This document shows positions 7,809-14,061 of a DNA stretch of 17,794 bases, piece after piece. The DNA comes from UBA1737 sp964474685 (GTDB taxonomy: Bacteria; Bacillota_I; Bacilli_A; ML615J-28; CAG-313): contig CAYYTE010000024.1 in assembly GCA_964474685.1 (NCBI GenBank), forward strand, positions 1 through 17,794. The letters are read 5' to 3'. A program made the translations under genes and the position numbers. Positions within the stretch are counted from its first letter, which is position 1. Every line of letters starts with the position of its first letter. Below the pieces are notes generated by a model. The model was not told the DNA's origin and searched no databases. It saw nothing but the letters and a program-made list of their open reading frames with translations.

Positions 7809-7825
7809 TGATAGCGTAAAAATAA

Positions 7826-7868
7826 ATAAGTTATATTCCTTGAATATTTGAATAACTTATGGTATAAT
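7826..7868 (+). promoter_or_regulatory. secG promoter with overlapping inverted repeats
   Basis: TTGAAT (7840-7845), 17 bp, TATAAT (7863-7868) with an extended TGG, the same layout as the tig promoter. A perfect 9-bp inverted repeat, ATAAGTTAT (7826-7834) and ATAACTTAT (7852-7860), brackets the -35 box. Inside lies a second one, ATATTC (7833-7838) with GAATAT (7842-7847), covering the -35 itself. The promoter call is firm; an operator role for the inverted repeats is inferred. Confidence 0.75.
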
Positions 7869-7915
7869 ATTACTATCGTAAAAAAATATTATCAAAACTT
7901 ATATAGGAGGCCCCA

Positions 7916-8152
7916 ATGGCAGCGTTAGAATGGTATGATTGGATATTATTAGTAGTATCTTTATTATTAATCACAGTAATTGTTTTACAAAACTCTAAAA
8001 ATGATGTTAGTTCAGCATTCTCTGGTGAGAAATCTGAATTATTTGCAAATCAGAAACAAAGAGGAGCAGAAAAAGTAATAAACGATGTTACTACAGTATT
8101 ATCAGTTTTATTCTTTGTATTAACAATTTTTGTTGCTGTTTTTCCACGTTAA
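7916..8152 (+). CDS. secG: Preprotein translocase subunit SecG
   Basis: A 78-residue membrane protein, the usual SecG size. It is the small auxiliary subunit of the SecYEG channel and supports SecA-driven export. Two membrane segments are visible at about 6-26 and 54-76. The loop between them contains the family-typical segment running from SSAFSGEKSELF to the charged residues before the second helix. ATG 7916 has a strong TAGGAGG about 7 nt upstream. As in many Bacillota it precedes rnr and smpB, but a terminator separates it from rnr. Confidence 0.93.
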   Translation: MAALEWYDWILLVVSLLLITVIVLQNSKNDVSSAFSGEKSELFANQKQRGAEKVINDVTTVLSVLFFVLTIFVAVFPR

Positions 8153-8153
8153 T

Positions 8154-8181
8154 AAAAGGGCCTCTTAGGAGACCCTTTTTT
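8154..8181 (+). terminator. Terminator between secG and rnr
   Basis: AAAAGGG-C-CTC, loop TTAG, GAG-A-CCCTTTT with one C/A mismatch, followed by T residues through 8181. It starts 2 nt after the secG stop. There is little room for a new promoter before rnr (start at 8204), so partial read-through probably sets the rnr-smpB level below that of secG. Confidence 0.85.
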
Positions 8182-8203
8182 ATCTTTTTGAAAGGAGAAT
8201 AAA

Positions 8204-10360
8204 ATGCAAGAAATTATTTTGGATATTTTATATAAACAAGAAGGTAAGGTTTATTCCTTTCAAGAGTTGTATAAAGAAGTGAATATCATTCAACCTTGTA
8301 CAATGGTTGATTTCAATATTGCTTTACAAAAATTAATTAACCAGGTGGATATATTAGAAACTAAAAAACAAGAGTATGGTTCTTTAATTACCTTCGGTTG
8401 TATTAAGGGCATTATTGATATTAAAGAAGCTGGATTTGGTTTTGTTGATACCAATAATGATAAAGAGAATGGGATATTTGTACCTAGAACTGAACTAGGT
8501 AGTGCTATCAATAATGATGAAGTTTTAATTCAGATGGTTCATGATAATGAGCACCGAGATTATGGAAAAGTAATTCGTGTTATTAAAAGAAATACAATGG
8601 AATTAATTGGTGAGTTATTATCATGGAGAGGAAGATTTATTTTAAAACCAACAAATGAAAAGATTGATTTGTTGATTTTTGTTGACCCATTATCTTGTAA
8701 GAGAAGTGATTTGCATCATATTGTAAAAGCAAAAATGACTCGTTTTTGTGATAATCATACTGCGGATTGTAAAGTAATTCAAGTGTTTGATAAAGCGGAT
8801 AGTGTTGGAATGGATATTACTTCTTTAGTATTATCGAGTGATGTTCCTGTTGAATTTTCATCGGATGGCGCTTTACAAGCGAAATCATTAGAGACTTCAA
8901 TTGATTCGAATGCTTTATTAAGACAAAATAATAAATTAAGAGATATAAGGTCTTTACCGATTATTACCATTGATGGAGATGATTCCAAGGACTTTGATGA
9001 TGCCATACATATTGAAAAGTGTTTAAATGGAAATTATAAATTAGGAGTTTATATTGCGGATGTATCTCATTATGTAAAAGAAGGAGATGCATTAGATAAA
9101 GATGCTTTTGAAAGAGGAACGAGCATTTATTTACCAGATAGAGTAATACCAATGCTTCCGAAAGAGTTATCGAATGGAATTTGCTCTTTGAATGAGGGCT
9201 GTGATCGATTGGTTATGGCAGTAGAGATGGAAATTGATGATAAAGGTATGGTCGTTTCATCTGAAATATTTGAAGGTATTATTAAATCTAGTCATAGAAT
9301 GACTTATTCAAATGTAAATAAGATTGTTGAAGAAAATGATGAGACACTATCTTGTCGTTATGGCGATATTGTACCTATGTTAAAATATGGTGAAGAATTA
9401 TACAAGATTCTATATAATATGAGAATCAAGCGTGGGGCTTTTGAATTTGAAACGACGGAAGCAAAACTAGAATTAGATAATTTAGGGAATGTTACGAGTA
9501 TTTCTTTAAGGGAATCAAGAACAGCAGAAAAGATGATTGAAGAGTTTATGCTTATTGCGAATGAAGAAGTTGCAATTACTATGACTGCTTTGGATTGTCC
9601 ATTCTTATATCGTGTTCATGAAGAACCAAGTGAAGAAAAACTGACTCGGTTGTTTGCAATGCTTGATGGATTTGGTTATGATATAAAAATCAAAGGGAAA
9701 AAGCATTTAGCAAAAGCATTGCAACAATTACTTCTAGATTCTACAAATGATACAAATGAAACGGAAGATGACAAATTAAGAAGAATGATATTAAATCAAA
9801 CAATGATACGTTCAATGATGAAAGCAAAATATCAAGAAGTTAATATTGGACATTTTGGTTTGGCATCTAGTTGTTATACTCATTTCACCTCTCCGATAAG
9901 AAGGTACCCGGATTTATTAGTACAACGATTAATTAAGCAGTTTTTGTTTTATTCGGAAGAAAAGAAATTTAAAGATCCTATTTTGTTTTACAATAAAAAA
10001 GTACATGATGCGGGTATACAATCGAGTAACAAGGAGCGTGTTTCCGAAACTCTTGAGCGTGATTGTGATAGATTAAAATTAGTTCAATATATGAGCAAAT
10101 TTATTAATTGTGAGTTTATTGGAGTGATTTCTTCTATAACAAATTTTGGATTGTTTATTACTTTAGAGAATACAGTAGATGGTTTAGTTCGATTTGACTC
10201 ATTAAAAGATGATTACTATGAAGTAGATGATGCGTTTATTCGGGTAACGGGTGAAAGATATCATAAAACTTATACTTTAGGACAAGAAGTTCGGGTTCGT
10301 TTGGTAGATATTGATGAGGTACATCATACCATTGATTTTAAAATGTTAGGAAAAATATAG
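8204..10360 (+). CDS. rnr: Ribonuclease R
   Basis: A 718-residue 3'-to-5' exoribonuclease of the RNase II/R family that degrades structured RNA and takes part in tmRNA-linked decay of faulty mRNAs. An N-terminal winged-helix-like segment spans about 1-57, then a cold-shock OB fold (GFGFVDTNN, about 75-85, followed by GIFVP). The RNB catalytic domain starts near 245. Its four metal-binding aspartates are seen in DGDDSKDFDD: Asp257, 263, 265 and 266, matching E. coli Asp272, 278, 280 and 281. An S1 domain lies at about 636-716. The protein stops almost directly after S1, so the basic C-terminal tail seen in many RNase R proteins is missing. AAAGGAG lies 6 nt before ATG 8204. The stop TAG is followed after one base by smpB. 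Confidence 0.95.
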   Translation: MQEIILDILYKQEGKVYSFQELYKEVNIIQPCTMVDFNIALQKLINQVDILETKKQEYGSLITFGCIKGIIDIKEAGFGFVDTNNDKENGIFVPRTELGSAINNDEVLIQMVHDNEHRDYGKVIRVIKRNTMELIGELLSWRGRFILKPTNEKIDLLIFVDPLSCKRSDLHHIVKAKMTRFCDNHTADCKVIQVFDKADSVGMDITSLVLSSDVPVEFSSDGALQAKSLETSIDSNALLRQNNKLRDIRSLPIITIDGDDSKDFDDAIHIEKCLNGNYKLGVYIADVSHYVKEGDALDKDAFERGTSIYLPDRVIPMLPKELSNGICSLNEGCDRLVMAVEMEIDDKGMVVSSEIFEGIIKSSHRMTYSNVNKIVEENDETLSCRYGDIVPMLKYGEELYKILYNMRIKRGAFEFETTEAKLELDNLGNVTSISLRESRTAEKMIEEFMLIANEEVAITMTALDCPFLYRVHEEPSEEKLTRLFAMLDGFGYDIKIKGKKHLAKALQQLLLDSTNDTNETEDDKLRRMILNQTMIRSMMKAKYQEVNIGHFGLASSCYTHFTSPIRRYPDLLVQRLIKQFLFYSEEKKFKDPILFYNKKVHDAGIQSSNKERVSETLERDCDRLKLVQYMSKFINCEFIGVISSITNFGLFITLENTVDGLVRFDSLKDDYYEVDDAFIRVTGERYHKTYTLGQEVRVRLVDIDEVHHTIDFKMLGKI

Positions 10361-10361
10361 T

Positions 10362-10832
10362 ATGAAAGATATAGAAGAGAAGATTGTTTGTCAAAATAAA
10401 GTTGCCTATCACAACTTCTTTATTGATTCTACCATCCTGTGTGGAATTGAATTGACAGGTACAGAGATTAAATCCATTCGCTTAGGGAGTGTGAATATAA
10501 AAGATAGTTATGCGATTGTACGAAAGGGAGAAATTTTCGTATTGGGCATGCATATTGCGGATTACCCGTATGGTAATATTTTTAATCATGAACCTTTTCG
10601 TGATCGAAAATTATTATTACATAAATCAGAGATTACTCGATTAGCAACACAAGTTGCTAGAAATGGTTGTACTTTGGTTCCTTTAAAAGTCATATTAGTT
10701 CATGGCTTAGCAAAATTAGAATTAGGACTTGCACGTGGAAAAAATCTATATGATAAACGCCAAAGTTTGAAAGAAAAAGATATGGAAATGGAAAAGAAAA
10801 AAAATAAAAATTATAAGGAGTTTAATGATTAA
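10362..10832 (+). CDS. smpB: SsrA-binding protein SmpB
   Basis: A 156-residue SmpB that binds tmRNA and delivers it to stalled ribosomes. Family motifs seen are GIELTGTEIKSIR (about 28-40), DSYA, a central HEPFRDRKLLLHKSEI, and ARGKNLYDKR near 124-133, followed by the lysine-rich C-terminal tail that enters the decoding site. It begins one base after the rnr stop, so the two are surely cotranscribed and probably translationally coupled. tmRNA itself (ssrA), often next to smpB, is not in this window. An AAGGAG inside its last codons serves a possible overlapping small gene. Confidence 0.97.
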   Translation: MKDIEEKIVCQNKVAYHNFFIDSTILCGIELTGTEIKSIRLGSVNIKDSYAIVRKGEIFVLGMHIADYPYGNIFNHEPFRDRKLLLHKSEITRLATQVARNGCTLVPLKVILVHGLAKLELGLARGKNLYDKRQSLKEKDMEMEKKKNKNYKEFND

Positions 10833-11002
10833 TTTTAAAGATGCTGAAGAATTAGAGAAATTAGCAAAAGTCTTTTTTTAAAAAACTTATAATATTTTAT
10901 TCAACAACACAGTTGAATCTTTCTTTTGAAGGACTAAAGAATATAGAGAATTGTTTACGAATATTTAAAGAACAAATGGATAAAGAATATAAAACTAAAT
11001 AA
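10825..11002 (+). pseudogene. Possible small gene coupled to smpB, interrupted in a T7A6 run
   Basis: ATG 10825 overlaps the smpB stop and has AAGGAG (10815-10820) 4 nt upstream. As read it makes only 18 residues, starting MINFKDAEELEKL, and stops at 10879-10881 inside TTTTTTTAAAAAA. If the T run had six T instead of seven, the frame would stay open to TAA at 11000-11002. That would give a 58-residue, lysine-rich, probably helical protein whose second part contains LSFEGLKNIENCL. The frame after the break carries no stop for about 40 codons. It could be a decayed gene, a homopolymer sequencing error or slippage-dependent expression. I do not recognise the protein. Confidence 0.45.
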
Positions 11003-11072
11003 TAATATTTTATTTTTAAAAATATTCTTATTTTAACAACCCATATTAGGCGAATTCAAATCAATAATCCAT
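11003..11072 (+). other. AT-rich spacer with a weak hairpin
   Basis: Between the small broken gene and the thioesterase promoter. AATATTTT (11004-11011) and AAAATATT (11019-11026) form an A/T-only hairpin followed by a loose T run, a weak candidate terminator for the secG-rnr-smpB transcript. The 356-nt gap from 10833 to 11188 contains no tmRNA 3' end (no acceptor/T-arm pattern with CCA). Confidence 0.4.
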
Positions 11073-11102
11073 TTGACTTTATTATTCATTTATATTTATG
11101 AT
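11073..11102 (+). promoter_or_regulatory. Promoter of the thioesterase gene
   Basis: TTGACT (11073-11078), 18 bp, TATGAT (11097-11102). Transcription would start near 11109, just before the leader hairpin at 11112, about 80 nt upstream of the start codon. Confidence 0.6.
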
Positions 11103-11111
11103 ATTATTTGT

Positions 11112-11150
11112 CAATAGCAATGTTATTATTTTAAATAACTATTGTTTTTT
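11112..11150 (+). terminator. Leader terminator/attenuator before the thioesterase gene
   Basis: CAATA (11112-11116) pairs with TATTG (11140-11144). After a 5-nt bulge, GTTATT (11122-11127) pairs with AATAAC (11134-11139) around a 6-nt loop, and TTTTTT (11145-11150) follows. Its place directly after the predicted transcription start and before the gene suggests premature termination in the leader. If the promoter call is wrong, it is simply the terminator of the upstream operon. Confidence 0.6.
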
Positions 11151-11188
11151 CTTCAGCTAAGTAACTTTAAAAAGAAATAGAGGATTTT

Positions 11189-11710
11189 ATGATAGTCACT
11201 AAAAAACAATTGAATAGTCACATGTGTATAATATGTGGAATGGATAATCCTGCGGGTGTTAAAGCACCATTTTATGAGTTAGATCATAAAATTGTTGTTT
11301 CTCATTTTTCATTTTCTTCTATTCATCAAAGCTTTCCGGAAAGAACCCATGGAGGGTTAATTACAACGATGTTGGATGAAATTATCGGTCGTGCCATTTG
11401 GATAGAAGAACCGGATAGTTATGGTGTAACTATGGACATAAAAGTGAAATTCCACTTACCCGTACCTTATGATACGATGCTTTATGCTTATGGAGAAATT
11501 ATTAAAAACTCAAAAAAGTTTTTTGTTGGTGTAGGGAAGATTTATAATCTTAATCATCAATTACTTGCTAGTGCAGAAGCAACTTATCGTAAACTACCAC
11601 CAGAAGTGATTGTTAAATCAATTAATATGCATGAAGCTATAAATGTAGATTGTAAAGATGATATAAATTCCATTGATTTTTTTGATAATTTAAATTTATT
11701 TCATTCCTAA
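11189..11710 (+). CDS. PaaI-like hotdog thioesterase with CxxC N terminus
   Basis: A 173-residue protein of the hotdog-fold PaaI/4HBT thioesterase group, which hydrolyses acyl-CoA or related thioesters in the cytosol. The active-site block is HGGLITTMLDE, with His54-Gly-Gly on the loop before the central helix and Asp63/Glu64 on it. Ahead lies C13-I-I-C16-G with DNP, the CxxCG..NP signature seen in many uncharacterised members. The last roughly 30 residues extend beyond the fold. GAGG at 11180-11183 precedes ATG 11189. It has its own promoter and leader hairpin. The natural substrate cannot be told from the sequence. Confidence 0.85.
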   Translation: MIVTKKQLNSHMCIICGMDNPAGVKAPFYELDHKIVVSHFSFSSIHQSFPERTHGGLITTMLDEIIGRAIWIEEPDSYGVTMDIKVKFHLPVPYDTMLYAYGEIIKNSKKFFVGVGKIYNLNHQLLASAEATYRKLPPEVIVKSINMHEAINVDCKDDINSIDFFDNLNLFHS

Positions 11711-11712
11711 CA

Positions 11713-11740
11713 ATGTTTGCAACTTTTTGTTGCGTGACAT
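11713..11740 (+). promoter_or_regulatory. Inverted repeat at the XRE promoter, candidate operator
   Basis: Perfect GCAAC (11719-11723), five T, GTTGC (11729-11733), flanked by ATGT (11713-11716) and ACAT (11737-11740) as a broken outer extension. It overlaps the -35 of the promoter for the XRE regulator, so autoregulation is plausible. It has no T run after it on the plus strand and is a poor terminator for the thioesterase gene. Confidence 0.4.
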
Positions 11741-11762
11741 TTAATGTTCCTTATTATATAAT
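11734..11762 (+). promoter_or_regulatory. Promoter of the XRE regulator operon
   Basis: GTGACA (11734-11739), 17 bp, TATAAT (11757-11762). Predicted start near 11769 leaves only about 19 nt before GTG 11788, enough for AAGGCGGTG. The in-frame GTG at 11767 would lie at or before the transcript start, which supports 11788 as the real start codon. Confidence 0.6.
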
Positions 11763-11787
11763 ATAAGTGTTAAAGGCGGTGAATGTT

Positions 11788-12258
11788 GTGATTGATTTTT
11801 TTCAAGTTGGAAAGAAAATAATTAAGATTCGAAAAGATAATAATATGACACAAGATGATTTAGCTAAACGCCTTTTTGTTACTCGTCAAGCTTTATCTAA
11901 ATGGGAAAATGGAACTTGTGCTCCTTCAATTGATTCTTTATTTGAGTTATGTCAATTATTTCATGTTTCTTTTGATGAGATTCTTTGTTTAGAAGATGTA
12001 TCTTTAGAGATTAATGAAGAGGATATTTTTCATGGTTATGAACGTGAATTTATTATTCGTAAAGTTACTCATAATGAATTAAATGTAGATATGATAAAGT
12101 TCTTAAATCAATTAACAAGTATTGAAAGATTACAAGTATTAAAATCAATTAAAGAAGGTCAATTGATTATTCATGATTGGTCATTTGAGAATTGTTTAAC
12201 AGTAGCGGAACTTAAATTTATAGGAGGTAGATTAGCAAATGAAAAAAGTGTTAGTTAA
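11788..12258 (+). CDS. XRE-family helix-turn-helix regulator
   Basis: A 156-residue DNA-binding protein. GTG 11788 is chosen over GTG 11767 because AAGGCGGTG lies 6 nt before it and because of the promoter position. Residues about 7-62 form a Cro/C1-type HTH: IRKDNNMTQDDLAKRL, then the recognition part RQALSKWENGTCAPSIDSL and LFHVSFDEIL. The remaining 90 residues are mostly helical and not a domain I recognise, so the sensed signal is unknown. Its last 20 bases overlap the next gene, whose ribosome binding site lies inside it; the two are surely translated together. An inverted repeat at its promoter may be its own operator. Confidence 0.85.
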   Translation: MIDFFQVGKKIIKIRKDNNMTQDDLAKRLFVTRQALSKWENGTCAPSIDSLFELCQLFHVSFDEILCLEDVSLEINEEDIFHGYEREFIIRKVTHNELNVDMIKFLNQLTSIERLQVLKSIKEGQLIIHDWSFENCLTVAELKFIGGRLANEKSVS

Positions 12259-12907
12259 GAAGATTATTGATGGAAAAACTTATTATGAGGAAGCATCTTT
12301 GGATGAAGCCATTAGAGAAAAGCAAAATGGGGGAGAATGTGTTTTTGTGGATGAAGAGCCAAAAGGTGAAGAGGAATATAGCGGGAATCAAACGTATCAC
12401 TATCATAATTTTCAATCTTTAGGTAGTGGTATTCAAGATTTGGTAGATTCTTCTTTGAAAGCAGCAAGTGATGCTCTTAAATCGGTGGGTCAAAGTTATT
12501 CATCTTTTGATTCAAAGAAGTCAGAAGAAGATAAGGATACTACAAAGGATCCAAAAGCAAAAAAAATTCTATCTATTTTACCATTTATGGATGATGAGGA
12601 TATTAAAGAATTTCTAATCCCTTATTTAAATGGTGAATTATCTTTAGAAGATTTACCAATTGTTTCTATGATGCCTTTTCTTGATGATGAGAGTTGTAGT
12701 GAGGTGTTTCTAAAGGTTTGTGATAATCCTAATTCGACAATATCCATTTCTGGGTTACTTCCCTTTGTTCCGGAAGAATGCTTATCGGTTGTAGTCGATG
12801 GTTATATAAATGGGAAGTATCAACATTTAAATATGGATATTATTTATCCATTTCTTGATTCAAAAGATGTTAAAAAACTATTTCGATTTATATTATCTAA
12901 GAAGTAA
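12239..12907 (+). CDS. Uncharacterised protein with four PF(x)DDE-type repeats
   Basis: A 222-residue soluble protein I do not recognise. It starts at ATG 12239, with AGGAGG at 12222-12227 inside the regulator gene. Residues 1-40 form a small N-terminal segment (VKKIIDGKTYYEEASLDEAI). Residues about 41-108 are polar and probably flexible or partly helical (HYHNF, then a serine/lysine-rich stretch). Residues about 112-222 hold four tandem repeats with the core Pro-Phe at 115, 146, 175 and 204, a period of 29-31. Each core has two hydrophobic residues before PF, then an acidic cluster (DDED, DDES, PEEC, DSKD) and a helix. No signal peptide or membrane segment is visible. The repeats suggest a helical-repeat binding platform, perhaps partnering the regulator; this is inference. 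Confidence 0.7.
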   Translation: MKKVLVKKIIDGKTYYEEASLDEAIREKQNGGECVFVDEEPKGEEEYSGNQTYHYHNFQSLGSGIQDLVDSSLKAASDALKSVGQSYSSFDSKKSEEDKDTTKDPKAKKILSILPFMDDEDIKEFLIPYLNGELSLEDLPIVSMMPFLDDESCSEVFLKVCDNPNSTISISGLLPFVPEECLSVVVDGYINGKYQHLNMDIIYPFLDSKDVKKLFRFILSKK

Positions 12908-12913
12908 GGTTGT

Positions 12914-13780
12914 ATGAAAAAATACATTTTGTTTGGATTATTATCGGCATTATTTTATGCCTTGTCAATTCCTTTATCTAAGTTATTATTAGAACAATTT
13001 TCTTCTGTGCAATTATCAGGACTATTATATTTTGGGGCAGGAATTGGAATGGGTATTATTCTTTTGTTTAAACCAAAAATAGTTCAAAACGAAGAAAATA
13101 TTACGAAATCAGATTTACCTTATACGATTCTGATGATTCTATTAGATATTATTGCTCCCATATTATTAATGACTGGACTAACTGTTTCAAATAGTGAAAC
13201 AGTAGCCCTTTTGGGAAACTTTGAGATTGTGGCTACTTCATTGATTGCTTTAATTATATTCAAAGAAAAAATACATATTAAACTTTGGATCGGAATCTTA
13301 TTAATAACAATGTCGTGTATTCTTTTATCTATAGGTTCCTTTGAAAATGTTAAGTTTTCCTTTGGTTCTCTTTTTGTTCTTGGTGCTTGTTTGTGCTGGG
13401 GACTTGAGAATAATTGTACAAAAAAGCTATCTTCCAAAAATCCTTTACAAATTGTATTTTTGAAAGGGATTTTTTCAGGTTTTGGTGCACTTATTGTTTC
13501 TATTGCATTTAGTCTTTGGCATAATTCGGGAGTGTATTTCATTTTTGCTTTACTATTAGGCTTTTTTTCATATGGTTTGAGTGTTCTCTTTTACATTCTT
13601 TGTCAAAGAGGCCTGGGTGCAGCAAAAACTTCAGCAATCTATGCTTTAAATTCTTTCTTTAGTGTGTTATTGTCTTTCCTTATTTTTGGTACTTCATTAA
13701 ATCTGTCTTTTTTAATTGCCTTTGTAGTTATGTCGATGGGTATGCTATTTGTTGTAAAAGACACTTTAAATAAGTGTTAA
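12914..13780 (+). CDS. EamA-family (DMT superfamily) transporter
   Basis: A 288-residue inner-membrane protein with about ten membrane segments, the usual size for two fused EamA domains. The first begins at residue 2 (KYILFGLLSALFYALSIPLSK), the second near 145 (SFGSLFVLGACLCWGLENN). Family traits include the early helix ending in a conserved proline and the charged loops with KEK after the fourth helix. DMT proteins export or import small metabolites such as amino acids, but the substrate cannot be named. It starts 6 nt after the previous stop (TAAGGT overlaps that stop), so it belongs to the same operon as the XRE regulator and the repeat protein. Confidence 0.88.
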   Translation: MKKYILFGLLSALFYALSIPLSKLLLEQFSSVQLSGLLYFGAGIGMGIILLFKPKIVQNEENITKSDLPYTILMILLDIIAPILLMTGLTVSNSETVALLGNFEIVATSLIALIIFKEKIHIKLWIGILLITMSCILLSIGSFENVKFSFGSLFVLGACLCWGLENNCTKKLSSKNPLQIVFLKGIFSGFGALIVSIAFSLWHNSGVYFIFALLLGFFSYGLSVLFYILCQRGLGAAKTSAIYALNSFFSVLLSFLIFGTSLNLSFLIAFVVMSMGMLFVVKDTLNKC

Positions 13781-13804
13781 ATGAATGCATTTTCATGCTT
13801 TTTT
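13781..13804 (+). terminator. Weak terminator after the EamA gene
   Basis: ATGAA and TTCAT, or alternatively GCAT and ATGC, can pair around a short loop directly after the stop codon, followed by TTTTTT (13799-13804). The stem is only 4-5 bp, so termination may be partial. Confidence 0.4.
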
Positions 13805-13816
13805 AAGATTCTTTAT

Positions 13817-13845
13817 TTGACAAATATTTTTAATTTTGATAAAAT
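13817..13845 (+). promoter_or_regulatory. Promoter of the riboswitch-ATPase transcript
   Basis: A perfect TTGACA (13817-13822), 17 bp, TAAAAT (13840-13845) with an extended TGA. Transcription should begin near 13852, directly ahead of the aptamer. Confidence 0.8.
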
Positions 13846-13854
13846 ATATCTACA

Positions 13855-13990
13855 TGGACATAAGGGAGTAGAAACCATTCTTATGGAGTGTATTCGTCAA
13901 GACAGTAATAGAAAGAACTAATCAATTGATTTGAATTAATTGGTACAAAGTAAATGATTCTTTGATTCTATTACTCGGATGCATTTGAAA
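13855..13990 (+). promoter_or_regulatory. yybP-ykoY (Mn2+) riboswitch aptamer
   Basis: Conserved GGGAGTAG (13864-13871) at the 5' side and CGGATGC (13976-13982) at the 3' side are the hallmark pair of the yybP-ykoY class. Between them, CCAT/ATGG (13875-13886) forms a short hairpin. The long arm AGTAATAGA (13904-13912) pairs with TCTATTACT (13967-13975), and CGTCAAGAC lies at the junction. The closing P1 helix looks weak, with mismatches. The class senses Mn2+ and turns on export genes, P-type ATPases among them, by preventing a terminator from forming. That terminator follows at 13997. Confidence 0.85.
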
Positions 13991-13996
13991 TTTCGA

Positions 13997-14040
13997 GACT
14001 TCTTCCTCAATAGAAAATCTATTGAGGGGGAGTCTTTTCT
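13997..14040 (+). terminator. Riboswitch-controlled terminator
   Basis: Arms starting GACTTCTTCCTC (from 13997) and ending GGGGGAGTC (to 14034) form a stem of about 17 bp with G-T pairs, one bulged T and an AAA loop, followed by TTTTCTT. It lies right after the aptamer and 21 nt before the ATPase start, the expected expression platform. Confidence 0.9.
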
Positions 14041-14061
14041 TATTGAAACTGGAGGTCAGTT

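Noticed and set aside
10833..11188. tmRNA (ssrA) downstream of smpB
   Set aside because: No tRNA-like acceptor and T arm with CCA and no tag-peptide reading frame is visible in the gap.
13120..13542. 140-codon minus-strand open frame inside the EamA gene
   Set aside because: It is antisense to a convincing membrane protein and lacks start signals or a recognisable motif.
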